Both the position numbers and the translations under genes were made by a program. A DNA stretch of 64,000 nt from Variovorax sp. PBL-H6 (GTDB taxonomy: Bacteria > Pseudomonadota > Gammaproteobacteria > Burkholderiales > Burkholderiaceae_C), in assembly GCF_901827155.1 (NCBI RefSeq), contig NZ_LR594660.1:434001-498000 (forward strand), read 5' to 3'. The notes under the pieces were generated by a model that saw only the letters and a list, made by a program, of their open reading frames with translations, made no database searches and was not told where the DNA came from. Below, one piece after another: positions 42,063 through 50,912 of the stretch (its first letter is position 1; each line of letters begins with the position of its first letter).

Positions 42063-42454
42063 CAGCTGGCCCCCGTTGCTTAAGAATGGAAAGGAGTAGC
42101 ACGCGTATCAATGTACTGGACTTCAACCGCTTCTGTAGACAATTATCATCTTCCAGTTCGAAGTTGTGACGTCTCCCCCATATCCGGACACTTTCAAACT
42201 GGAGTTGGACGGCTTCCGGCTTGTTGACCCGACCTCTTTTTGACGTACTCACTCGGGGTCAGGTCTGGGCGATGACAACATCTGACATTGGCAGGGCAAC
42301 GCATGGCAGGCAATAGCCCATCGCTGATGAGTGGCCGCTGCCGAATTTACAGCGGTTGGGCGCCTCGCAGGATGACGAATGGCAGGTTTCGGCGGCGACT
42401 GTCATTGGGCTGCAAAACCTGACCGGCTGCAGTCAGCCTTTATGTACAGCTGTG
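42063..42454. other. Core, regulator-side 392 bp
   Basis: Non-coding upstream region of luxR. On the minus strand the frame 42252-42022 contains HNFELEDDNCLQKRLKSSTL, which resembles a peptide at the other core end. The far end is an 18-bp palindrome (42441-42458) followed inward by GGCTG-ACTG-CAGCC, a hairpin placed like the one at the other end. A luxR promoter must lie here but no clear -35/-10 pair stands out. Confidence 0.4.
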
Positions 42455-42458
42455 CATA
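42441..42458. repeat. 18-bp imperfect palindrome at core end (luxR side, composite 1)
   Basis: TATGTACAGCTGTGCATA spans the junction with the right arm. It pairs with the palindrome at 39032-39049 (same outer TATG/CATA and central AGCT). Confidence 0.6.
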
Positions 42459-43922
42459 ATGCAGAGAGTCTTTAGCCTGGCGGCTGCGGCGCGCAGACGC
42501 TGATCAACCCCGCGACGCCTGTTCCGCAGCCGGTAGGCTAAAGATCCGTTGAACTAAACCGCCGTCCAGGTGGTGGTGCGCTATGGGGATTGAATCAGCA
42601 CCGACTTGTCCAAGCGCGAGGCGCAGGTGCGCAAGGCTGAGGAAATTGCAGCGCTGGGTTGAGCTGGCACCGAAGAACGGGGGGCTGCGGCGTGTGCATT
42701 GGCGCTGCCACGAGGGCGTGGCGAGAGGCTCTCGCCATTGATGGGCGTGAGCATGCAAAGGGACACCTATCGCTTCGCGACACGGATCTGGAAGCGCATG
42801 GGGTGAAGGCCGGGCTTGTGTTCATGAGGGGATGGGCGGCGGACCGCGCGGCAAGGTTCCCGGCAGAAAGGATTCGATTCGCACCATCTGGCCACGACCG
42901 CAATGCTGGCAGTCGCGCAGAGACACGCCAGTCAGGCGCTGATAGCGGTCCCGATAGTCCAGCGGTGCATCGGGCAACTCCACGACCGGTGCGGGTGCCG
43001 CCAGCAGCTGGCGACAGTGGTCGAGCTTGGTCTCGCGATAGCGGTTGGCCAGGAGCCCATAGTGGCGGATGCGCTGGAATCCAGGGGCAGGACATGCAGC
43101 AGGAAGCGGCGGACGAACTCCTGGGCATCCAGGCGCATGACCTTGTGGCGCGATTCGTGGCGGTAGTCCTTCCACGCAAAGGCCACCTCGCCATCGGCGA
43201 AGTCGACCAGGCGGTTGTTGGAGATCGCCACGCGATGGGTGTAGCGCCCGAGGTAGTTCAGGACCTGCTCGGGCCCGCCGAAAGGTGGCTTGGCGTAGAC
43301 CACCCACTCGGCCTGGGTTGCGGGCGCCAGGTAGCTGGCGAAGGCATCGCAATCCTGTAGCGCAGCCAGGCCGTTGAAGAAGCGCAGTTCCCCGTTGTCG
43401 AAGGCGCTGCGCAACTGTGTCAGGAACAGGCGGCGAAACAGCCGCGACAGCACCCGCACCGGCAGGAAGAAGCCCGCTCGGCAGGCGATCCAGCGCTTGC
43501 CGTCCGGGGCCACCCCACCGCCGGGCACGACGCAGTGCAGATGCGGGTGATGCAGCAAGTTCTGGCCCCAGGTATGCAGGATGGTGATGAAGCCGATCTC
43601 GGCTCCGAGATGTTTGGGGTCGGCGGCGATGGTGCGCAGCGTCTCAGAGGTGGCGTGAAACAGGATGTCGTACACCACGGCCTTGTTCTGGTACGCGATG
43701 GCGGCAATCTCCTGCGGTACGGTGAAGACGATGTGAAAGTACTCGACCGGCAGCAGTTCGGCCTGCCGGTCCTGCAGCCACTGGGCGCGCACCAGCGACT
43801 GGCACTTCGGACAGTGCCTGTTGCGGCAACTGTTGAAAGCGATGCGCTGGTGCCCGCAGGCGTCGCACTGCTCGACGTGACCACCCAGCGCGGACGTGCG
43901 GCAGCGCTCGATGGCGCTAATC
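42455..43922 (-). mobile_element. IS91-family element, 5'-truncated (copy 2)
   Basis: Inverted copy of 37566-39035. It includes the tail stem-loop (about 42470-42543). The transposase frame is shifted by one missing base in the run at 43084-43087. Confidence 0.75.
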
Positions 43923-43972
43923 GGGGTCTCCTCGTTTTCAGTGCAATAAGTGACGGTACGAAAAGCTAGCAC
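42822..43972 (-). pseudogene. IS91-family transposase, frameshifted copy 2
   Basis: The frame from GTG 43972 is correct to about residue 296 (RRFLLHVLP) and then leaves the family frame because a C4 run replaces the C5 of copies 1 and 4. The zinc, HPHLH and tyrosine motifs are upstream of the break. A sequencing error is a real alternative. Confidence 0.7.
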
Positions 43973-46900
43973 TGGCGCGGAGGTGGTGTTGGTAGATCGT
44001 TGATTTCATTGACTTTCCTGTTCACTTTCAAATCTGCGATTCGTGGCGTCAAACCGTGGTCGGTTTCATCCATTGGTGCCAGTTATCGATGCATTTGGCC
44101 GCGAAGGCAGGATTTGGTCAGCATAGCGGTCAACCGGGAAGCGAAACACACCCCGCAAGTTGATGCTCTCCAGCCTGGTGGGCGCAATCTTCCCGATCAG
44201 TTCCGGTGGAATGACCTGGCGGCGGTTCGACCAGCGATCCAGGACCGCCTGCATCTGTGAGGTATTCCACGCCATCACGATGTTGGCCATCAGGCTCAAC
44301 GCATCGGCCACAGCCTGCATTTCATCGACACGTTTGGCCTGCGCCGGGCTGATCCGGCCGGTATAAATGGCGCGCTTGAGGGCGTTAACAGCCTCGCCCC
44401 GATTGAGCACCCGGCGCAACTCGTTCCTGAAAGCGTCCTTGACAAAGTAGTCAGCCAAAAACGCCGTACGCAGCAACCGCCCCAATTGCACGCCAGCCTC
44501 ATAGATTGGATCGCCCTGGGCGGCAGAACCGAACCGCGCAAGAGCTGCCACCGCACTGGCATGTCCGCTCATGACCGAGGCTGCCAGGTGCACCAGACTA
44601 TCCCAATGCTTTCGATCAAAGCGACGTCGACATTGGCTTCGCACACCGCAGCGATTTCTGCGGGCACTTTGGTGCCGCGTGGCACAAAGAGGTGGCGCTG
44701 TTTGAGTTCCTTCAACCGCGGGCAAAGATCAAAACCAAGCAAACGGGCATGTGACATGGCAAAGTCGGTGTAGCCATGGGTATCCACAGCAAGCTGGCTG
44801 GTCTCCAGCTTTTCTTGGCGGATGACACCTTCAATGGCCACGCCCGCCTGGCGCTCATTGAGCACAAAGGGCTGCGCATGGAAGATGCCCCACCGGTCTT
44901 TTACATGGGAGTAGATTCCAATGGAAGGTGTGTTGCGCCGAGGATCAAGCCGGGCTTGCCACACCCGTTTGGTGGTCTCCATGGTCATCATGTCAGAAGA
45001 TGCCAAATCGGACCGCCCCCAGTGGCGGCAATCGGGTGTCGCTGCATGAATTCCAGCACAGCCTGGCAGGCCTGGCTCAGACGCCGTTCGTCCCGCGCCC
45101 AGCGCATGGCCTGGCGAATGCTGGTGGCAGACAATTGCGGAATCATGCGCGCGCATTCGACCGCAGTCAGACTGGTGCCGTGGGCCATGATGCCGGCATA
45201 GACCATCAGCAGCTCGTCGGTAGAGCGCGGCTCACGTCCGAGCATGATCCAGCTAAAGCGCACCTGGGCGTCAACGGCCAGAATCACTTCCGGCAATTGA
45301 ACCTCACCGATGCGGTGATCCAAAGCCGCGCGCAGCTTGGTCACTTCTGGGTCTTCGTCCTCTGCGGGCAATGGCGACAAATGGAGTTCATCATCCACGC
45401 GCAGTACGCCACTGCGGGCTGCAGCGGCCACCGCATCGACACCGGCAGTTACTCTGGCCAGCAAAGGCTTCAAGAAAGTGGCAGCCTTGCTGGGTAACGA
45501 TAGACGGGCATAGTGTTTCTTGGACTCTGCCTGCCAACGCTCGTCCGTGAAGAACAAGCGCGCACGACCCCGAAAGCTCAGGCTGTGCTCAATCCAGACC
45601 GAGCCATTGCGCACCGCGCGGCGCAGGGCAAACAGGGTGGCCACCTCCAACGCCTGAAACGCCCGTTCCCGGTCTGGGCTGGAGATCGAAACCTGCCAGA
45701 TCATTCCCAGACTTGGTGCCACCACTTCAACTGGCAGCTTTCTGGATCCTTTGAGATATAAAGCTTGCAGCTTGGCAAGGTACTCGATGGCAGGATGCTC
45801 GCCGGTGGCCTGCCAGGGCAGCTTTGCAATGGCGACGAGCAACGACCGCACGGGGCGAATTCCATCAATCAATCCCTCGCGGACCAGGGAGGCCCTGCTC
45901 GGTGGTTTGCGTTTCTGGGTTTCGGTGATCAAGGCTTCAAGACGGGCACGCAACTCAGCATCTGGCACCGCACCTTGCGCGCTCAAGGCAACAAGTTCGC
46001 CGAGCAGCGTTTTGTACATTGCGGCCCAATTGACGGTAGCGGGGACATCGGCGGCAGCCTGACGCCACAGATCGGCGATCCGGCGCTGCACCATAAGGAT
46101 CAACTGGTCTGTGGTGGTGAACAGGCAATACCGAAGAAAGCATGCGACCTCCACGGTGCGCGCTGGCTCTTTGATCTTGGCTCCGGCTGAGGGCGGCCTG
46201 GAGACAAGTCGGCGCGCGTAGCGGCGCAAGATGAGATCGGGGATGTCTGCCAGGTGCTTATGAACGTCCAGCGTGTAAAGCAGGTCGATGCGCTCCAGTA
46301 CCTCGCTGATTTGGCGGGTTGAGTGTTTCGCCGGTGCAGCCCATAGCCAACTCTGCTGGGTTTGTCCATCTGGGCGCAGCTCTGAAACTGAGGCTCGCCA
46401 GCGATCAAGTGTTGCTGGATCAACGCTGGCGGCGATGGCGGTGCCTGTTTCAACTTCAAGCTGGGCAAGTGCCGCCGCAATCAGTGTCCGAATTGCCCGC
46501 TCGTGCACGATCACCAGCTTGTTCTTGTACAGCCATTGACGCGCCCGCACGAGTAGCTGATCGCGGTCGGCGCAGCGCGCCACTTCGTCGCGCAGTTCAC
46601 GTACCAGTGAGCGGCGCTGGTGCTCGCTCATCCACTGGAATCCAAGGACCGTGCAGGCTACTTGTTGGTGATCGAATAGCGTGCGCCCGCGTTCATACAT
46701 GGCTCTCAGCGAGGCGACTTCTGGTGCTGCAATGCCAAGCTCGTTGCCAAGGTGGCGCCACAAGGCTACTGGAATTACCCGAAAGGCACCGAGCAAACGC
46801 CCACTCATGCGCAGGAAACCAATATGGAGCGCCAGACCAAGCTTGTGGGAATCACCTCGGCGTGCATTGATTGCGTCGCGCTCGGCACCATCGAAGGTGA

Positions 46901-47123
46901 AAAATGCCTTCATCTCGAAGTCGCTGATATCGCGGGGGAGCCCACGCATCCCCAAAACGTTGTGTGCCAACCCTGCATCGTGAACCTCAAAAGTGGGAGG
47001 CCACCATACCCGTTTACAAAGCGAACAGGAAAGTCAATGAAATCAACGGTCTACCCAGACCACCCCCGCGCCAGTGCTAGCTTTGCGTACCGTCACTTAT
47101 TGCACTGAAAACGAGGAGACCCC
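43923..47123 (-). mobile_element. IS1071 copy 2 (3201 bp)
   Basis: Ends match the other copies, but three single-base deletions make it 3 bp shorter. Its outer end sits inside the Tn21-type tnpA remnant. Confidence 0.9.
44066..46978 (-). pseudogene. tnpA: IS1071 TnpA, copy 2, three frameshifts
   Basis: Compared with copies 1, 3 and 4 it lacks one A in 46954-46957, one G near 45022 and one T in 44610-44612. The frame breaks after about residue 7, 650 and 835. Three separate single-base losses in short runs look more like read errors than decay, but as written the gene is dead. Confidence 0.75.
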
Positions 47124-48493
47124 TAGTAGCGCCGGTCGATACCCGCGTCAGTCATCACCAGCTTCTGCCAGCGCGGCTTGATGAAGTCGGTCGGGGCATC
47201 GGCAGGCACTTTGCGGGCGTTGTCGGTGTTCATGCCGCGCAGCACCTCGATGGCGTCCAGCACGTCCTTGGCGGCGGGCGCGGCTCGCAGCTTGAGCACG
47301 TCGAGGAATTCCGGCGCGTAGCGGCGCAAGGTGGCGTAGCTCTCGCCGATACGGTGCAGGAAATCGAAGTCATCGGGCTGCGCGAGCTTTTGCGCCTCAG
47401 TGACGCTCTCGGCGAAGGCATCCCAGGACATGACGGCCTCGATGGCAGCGAACGGGTCGCGGCCCGACTGCTTGGCGTCGATCAGCGCCTGCCCAATGCG
47501 CCCGTACAGGCGCACCTTGGCGTTGATAGCCTTGCCGGATGCCTGGAACTGCTGCTGATGTTTGTTTTTGGCGGCGTTGAACAGCTTGCCCAGGATGCGG
47601 TCGTGCAGGTCGATGATTTCGTCGGTGACCGTAGCCATGCCCTCGATGGCCAGCGCCACGAGAGTGGCGTAGCGCCGTTGCGGCTCGAACTTGGACAGGT
47701 CGGCAGGCGTCATCTGGCCGCCCTCACGGGCGATCTTGAGCAAGCGATTCTGGTGAACCAACCGCTCGCTGCCGGGCGGCAGATCGAGCGCCTACCAGGC
47801 TTTGAGGCGCTCAATGTGTTCGAGCATGTGGCGCGAGTTCGGTTTGGCGGGCGACTGGCGCAGCCAGGCCAGCCAGGTCGTCTTGCCGTTGTCGCGGCGT
47901 TTCAGCAAATCGTCGAGGCGATGCCTGTGCCCGTTCGACAATGGTTCGGACAGCGCTTCGTAGATACGCCGGTTGGCGCGGGTAATGGCCTCGGCACTGG
48001 CGCGCTCAATGGCGTTGAGTGCGGGCAGGATGATCGACTGCCGCCGCAGATGCTCAATCAGTGCACTGGCCAGCACGATGCCTTTGTCGGTTTGCATGGC
48101 CAGCTCGGTCAGCGTGTGCACGGCCTGCCGGTAGTGGCTCATCGTGAACGGCTGGAAGCCGAACACCGTTTGCAGTTCGACCAGGTGCTCGCGCCGGGTC
48201 TGCTCCCGCTGCCCGTAGTCGTCCCAGCTTTCGACGCCGACCTTGAGCTGGTCGGCGACCAGTTTCAGTAGGGGCAAAGACGGCGCCTGATCGACACCAA
48301 GGAAGATTCCGGGAAAGCGCAGGTAGCAGAGCTGGACGGCAAAGCCCAAGCGATTCGCAGGCCCGCGCCGCTGCCGGATAATGGAGAGATCGGTATCGCT
48401 GAACGTGTAATGTCGAATTAGGTCGTCCTTGGTGTCCGGCAACGCCAGCAGGCTTTCCCGCTCGGCGGCGGACAGTATGGAACGACGAGGCAT
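47124..48493 (-). pseudogene. tnpA: Tn21/Tn501-subfamily transposase TnpA, amber codon and truncated
   Basis: The N-terminus (MPRRSILSAAERESLLALPD, DUF4158) is typical of Tn21-type TnpA. The frame stops at TAG 47792-47794, where the family has Gln after RLKAW, and then continues in the same frame ([40 protein letters not shown]) until IS1071 cuts it after DRRY at 47123. Only about 455 of roughly 990 residues remain, without the catalytic core. ATG 48493 lies three bases after the tnpR stop, so it was co-transcribed with tnpR. Confidence 0.85.
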
Positions 48494-48495
48494 AT

Positions 48496-49056
48496 TTATT
48501 GATCCAATCTCAAGTATTGATACAGGGTCTCCCGGCTGACACCAAATTCACGTGCCAGCTTCGCTTTTTGTTCGCCGGCGGCGGCCCGCTGCCGCAGCTC
48601 GGCTACCTGTTCTGGCGACAGCGCTTTCTTGCGGCCCCGGTAGGCTCCGCGCTGTCTGGCGAGCGCGATGCCTTCCCTCTGCCGCTCGCGGATCAAGGCC
48701 CGCTCGAATTCGGCGAACGCCCCCATGACCGACAGCATCAGGTTCGCCATCGGTGAATCCTCGCCGGTGAAGGTCAGGCTTTCCTTGACGAACTCGATGC
48801 GCACGCCGCGCTTGGTCAGCTTTTGTACGAGGCGGCGCAAGTCATCGAGGTTGCGCGCCAAGCGATCCATGCTGTGAACCACCACGGTGTCGCCTTCGCG
48901 CACGAAGGCCAGCAGCGAATCAAGCTCGGGCCGCTGGGTGTCCTTGCCCGACGCCTTGTCGGTGAACACCCTGCCGACTTCGACATGCTCCAGTTGCCGC
49001 TCCGGGTTCTGGTCGAAGCTGCTGACCCGGACGTAGCCGATGCGTTGACCCTGCAA
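48496..49056 (-). CDS. tnpR: Tn21/Tn501-type resolvase TnpR (186 aa)
   Basis: A serine recombinase that resolves cointegrates at res. I place the start at TTG 49056, five bases after GGAGG (49061-49065), which gives 186 residues, the usual length. RIGYVRVSSFDQNPERQLE carries the nucleophile Ser, VVHSMDRLARNLDDLRRLV and FTGEDSPMANLMLSVMGAFAEFERALIRERQREGI follow, and a Hin-like HTH (KLAREFGVSRETLYQYL) ends it. It looks intact and could still act on any matching res site. Confidence 0.92.
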   Translation of the reverse strand: MQGQRIGYVRVSSFDQNPERQLEHVEVGRVFTDKASGKDTQRPELDSLLAFVREGDTVVVHSMDRLARNLDDLRRLVQKLTKRGVRIEFVKESLTFTGEDSPMANLMLSVMGAFAEFERALIRERQREGIALARQRGAYRGRKKALSPEQVAELRQRAAAGEQKAKLAREFGVSRETLYQYLRLDQ

Positions 49057-49190
49057 GATACCTCCAAATACGAAAGTGTCAGGAAGAAATCTATGACCTT
49101 TCGCCGCAGGTGTCAAGAAACACAAAAGTTAACTCTATTCTGACGTTGCTGGGTGGCTTCTCCTGACATCAGGATAGGGTATAGATCAGG
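49057..49190. other. Putative res site of the Tn21-type transposon
   Basis: The stretch before tnpR contains TGTCAGG repeats in both directions (for example around 49076-49082 and 49164-49172) and TTGACACC, as expected for resolvase subsites. Exact subsites were not mapped. The integron lies just beyond it, in line with the known preference of such integrons for res regions. Confidence 0.45.
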
Positions 49191-49257
49191 TTGACGCCCC
49201 AACTCTGGGTTTCGGCTCCCGGCCAGGAGCGGCCGACCGTCAAACGGGTAAGCAGTC

Positions 49258-49356
49258 GCTCAACGTTTGACGTGAGGGGCCGCCGTAGCGGCGAAGCCGC
49301 GAAGGGAACCCGCAAGCGCAGCTTGTGGGCGGTCCCTCTCGACGGAATGGTTAGAT
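49258..49356 (-). other. attC recombination site of the qac cassette
   Basis: The outer boxes fit the attC rules: ATCTAAC (R'') at 49350-49356 and GTTGAGC (R', consensus GTTRRRY) at 49258-49264, both read on the minus strand. The 99-bp interval has extended internal complementarity. It lies 10 bp after the qac stop. Confidence 0.7.
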
Positions 49357-49365
49357 GCGACCGTT

Positions 49366-49698
49366 TTAGTGAACACTTGCCTTAGATAGCAAGTTGAGCA
49401 CAGCAACGCCGCTGATAATGAAGCCGACACCAACAAATCCCCACATATCTAGTTTTTGACCATGCAAAACCCATGCAATCGCAGTGACCAAGACGATCCC
49501 GAGGCCCGACCAAACTGCGTAGGCGATTCCAACAGGAATCGATTTGAGTGTCAGCGACAGGAAATAAAAAGCAGCAGCGTATCCCGCTACGACGATAAAA
49601 GACGGTACTAACCTAGTAAAGCCCTCACTAGACTTGAGCGCAGAGGTTGCAATGACCTCAGAAATAATGGCCGTAGCCAGAAATAACCAATTTTTCAA
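49366..49698 (-). CDS. Quaternary ammonium efflux protein (SMR, QacE/F/H type), 110 aa
   Basis: A small multidrug resistance pump that exports quaternary ammonium biocides and cationic dyes in exchange for protons as a dimer in the inner membrane. The start is TTG 49698 with GGAG upstream ([12 protein letters not shown]). Glu14, essential for coupling, is present in [10 protein letters not shown]. Four spans are visible; [14 protein letters not shown] and [13 protein letters not shown] are family hallmarks. It ends LLSKASVH. It is the sole cassette of the integron and would be expressed from the Pc promoter inside intI. Confidence 0.9.
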   Translation of the reverse strand: MKNWLFLATAIISEVIATSALKSSEGFTRLVPSFIVVAGYAAAFYFLSLTLKSIPVGIAYAVWSGLGIVLVTAIAWVLHGQKLDMWGFVGVGFIISGVAVLNLLSKASVH

Positions 49699-49794
49699 AA
49701 TATTTCTCCATGGAGTTCCGCGAAGAAATTTTAGGTTCGATTTAAGAAAACAAACAGTCTTGTTGCTGGCCGAAATTTGTGCGCACAGCAAAGC

Positions 49795-49801
49795 ATCTAA
49801 C
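49795..49801 (-). other. attI core site, integron insertion point
   Basis: On the minus strand GTTAGAT followed by GCTTTGC marks the attI/cassette junction. The cassette then runs from about 49800 to 49264 (537 bp). The 49802-49915 interval before intI holds the rest of attI. Confidence 0.6.
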
Positions 49802-49915
49802 TTATGGTTTATCTGACCAAACACCGGATACCCACAACCGTGGTCGTTAAACAATGTCGCACGGCACCCAAAAAAAGTGTTTGAAATCAATTCTGTAAAG
49901 CATCATACTGGATGC

Positions 49916-50195
49916 ATGAACAGGTATAACAGAAATGACAAACCTGACTGGGTCCCTCCCCGATCCATCAAGCTGCTCGATCAGGTGCGCGAACGGGTTC
50001 GCTACCTGCATTACAGCCTACAGACCGAGAAGGCTTATGTCTACTGGGCCAAGGCATTTGTGTTGTGGACGGCCCGCAGCCATGGTGGGTTTCGACATCC
50101 GCGCGAAATGGGGCAAGCTGAAGTCGAGGGTTTTCTGACCATGCTCGCCACCGAGAAGCAAGTGGCGCCGGCCACCCACCGGCAGGCGCTCAACG
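49916..50195 (+). pseudogene. intI3: Integron integrase, class-3-like, N-terminal fragment
   Basis: Begins [20 protein letters not shown] and continues [21 protein letters not shown], which is the N-terminal (SAM-like) part of an integron integrase. From memory it is closer to IntI3 than to IntI1. About 93 residues remain; the catalytic Arg-His-Tyr region is lost because an IS21 end (TGTTGGCGCC at 50196) replaces it. The integron can no longer move cassettes by itself, although Pc may still drive qac. Confidence 0.75.
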
Positions 50196-50912
50196 TGTTG
50201 GCGCCGATTCAAAATTGAGCCACCGTGCCGATTGAATTTTGAGCCAGGGCTAATGGCCAACCTGTGAAGGTCGGCTGTGGATAAGTGTAGTGCCTTGGGT
50301 CGGTTTTGGTCTCCTTGGTGATCGAGCTCGGTGGTCGTCCGTTGAGGGTAAGCCGCGCAGGGCGAAGCCCGTAGCGGCTTGCCCTTGAACCGCTCAGAAC
50401 GGCTCAGCCTTCTTGGCCTGTTCGCGTGCCTTGATGCGTTTCTTGGCCACGGCTGTGCTGTGCATGAACCTGTGGGACTCGTTGCCCGTCTCGACGATGT
50501 GGCAGTGGTGCGTGAGTCGATCCAGCAGTGCCGTGGTCATCTTGGCATCGCCGAACACGCTGGACCATTCCTTGAAGTCCAGGTTGGTGGTGATCATCAC
50601 GCTGGTCTGCTCGTAGAGCTTGCTCAGCAGGTGGAACAGCAAGGCGCCGCCTGCCTGGCTGAAGGGCAGGTAGCCCAGCTCATCAAGGATGACCAGGTCC
50701 ATGCGCTGCAAGCTCGCTGCGATGCGGCCTGCCTTGCCTTGGGCCTTCTCCTGCTCCAGTGCGTTGACCAGGTCCACCGTGGAGTAAAACCGCACGCGTG
50801 AGCCATGGCGCGTGATGCCCGCCACGCCGATGGCCGTGGCCAGATGCGTCTTGCCCGTGCCGGGGCCACCCACCAGCACCACGTTGTGCGCCTGCTCGGT
50901 GAACGCCATGCT
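50196..50912 (-). mobile_element. IS21-family fragment 2 (left end and istB part)
   Basis: The left end TGTTGGCGCCGATTCAAAAT is followed by terminal repeats of the TTGAATTTTGAGCC kind, then by istB. IS1071 copy 3 cuts the element at 50913. It is related to, but distinct from, the IS21 at 31750-34307. Confidence 0.8.
50394..50912 (-). pseudogene. istB: istB fragment (C-terminal 172 aa)
   Basis: Walker A ([15 protein letters not shown]) and Walker B ([15 protein letters not shown]) are kept, but about 90 N-terminal residues are lost to IS1071. The remaining sequence is roughly 80% identical by eye to the IstB at 31840-32679. The rest of this IS21 (istA) is not next to it; the 54-bp istA piece at 34308 could be a relic. 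Confidence 0.8.

Larger units (their letters stand above)
34362..47123. mobile_element. Composite 1: IS1071 / IS91 remnant / amidase core / IS91 remnant / IS1071
   Basis: The arms 34362-39035 and 42455-47123 are inverted copies (about 4.67 kb each, differing by single-base indels) and surround a 3.42-kb core (39036-42454). The core genes read on the minus strand. The five bases outside the ends (TAGTC and TAGTA) match at four positions but are not an exact duplication. Confidence 0.85.

Noticed and set aside
34357..47128. TAGTC / TAGTA as a 5-bp target duplication of composite 1
   Set aside because: Only four of five bases match, and the two sides belong to different genes (istA remnant and Tn21-type tnpA), so it is not a clean insertion.
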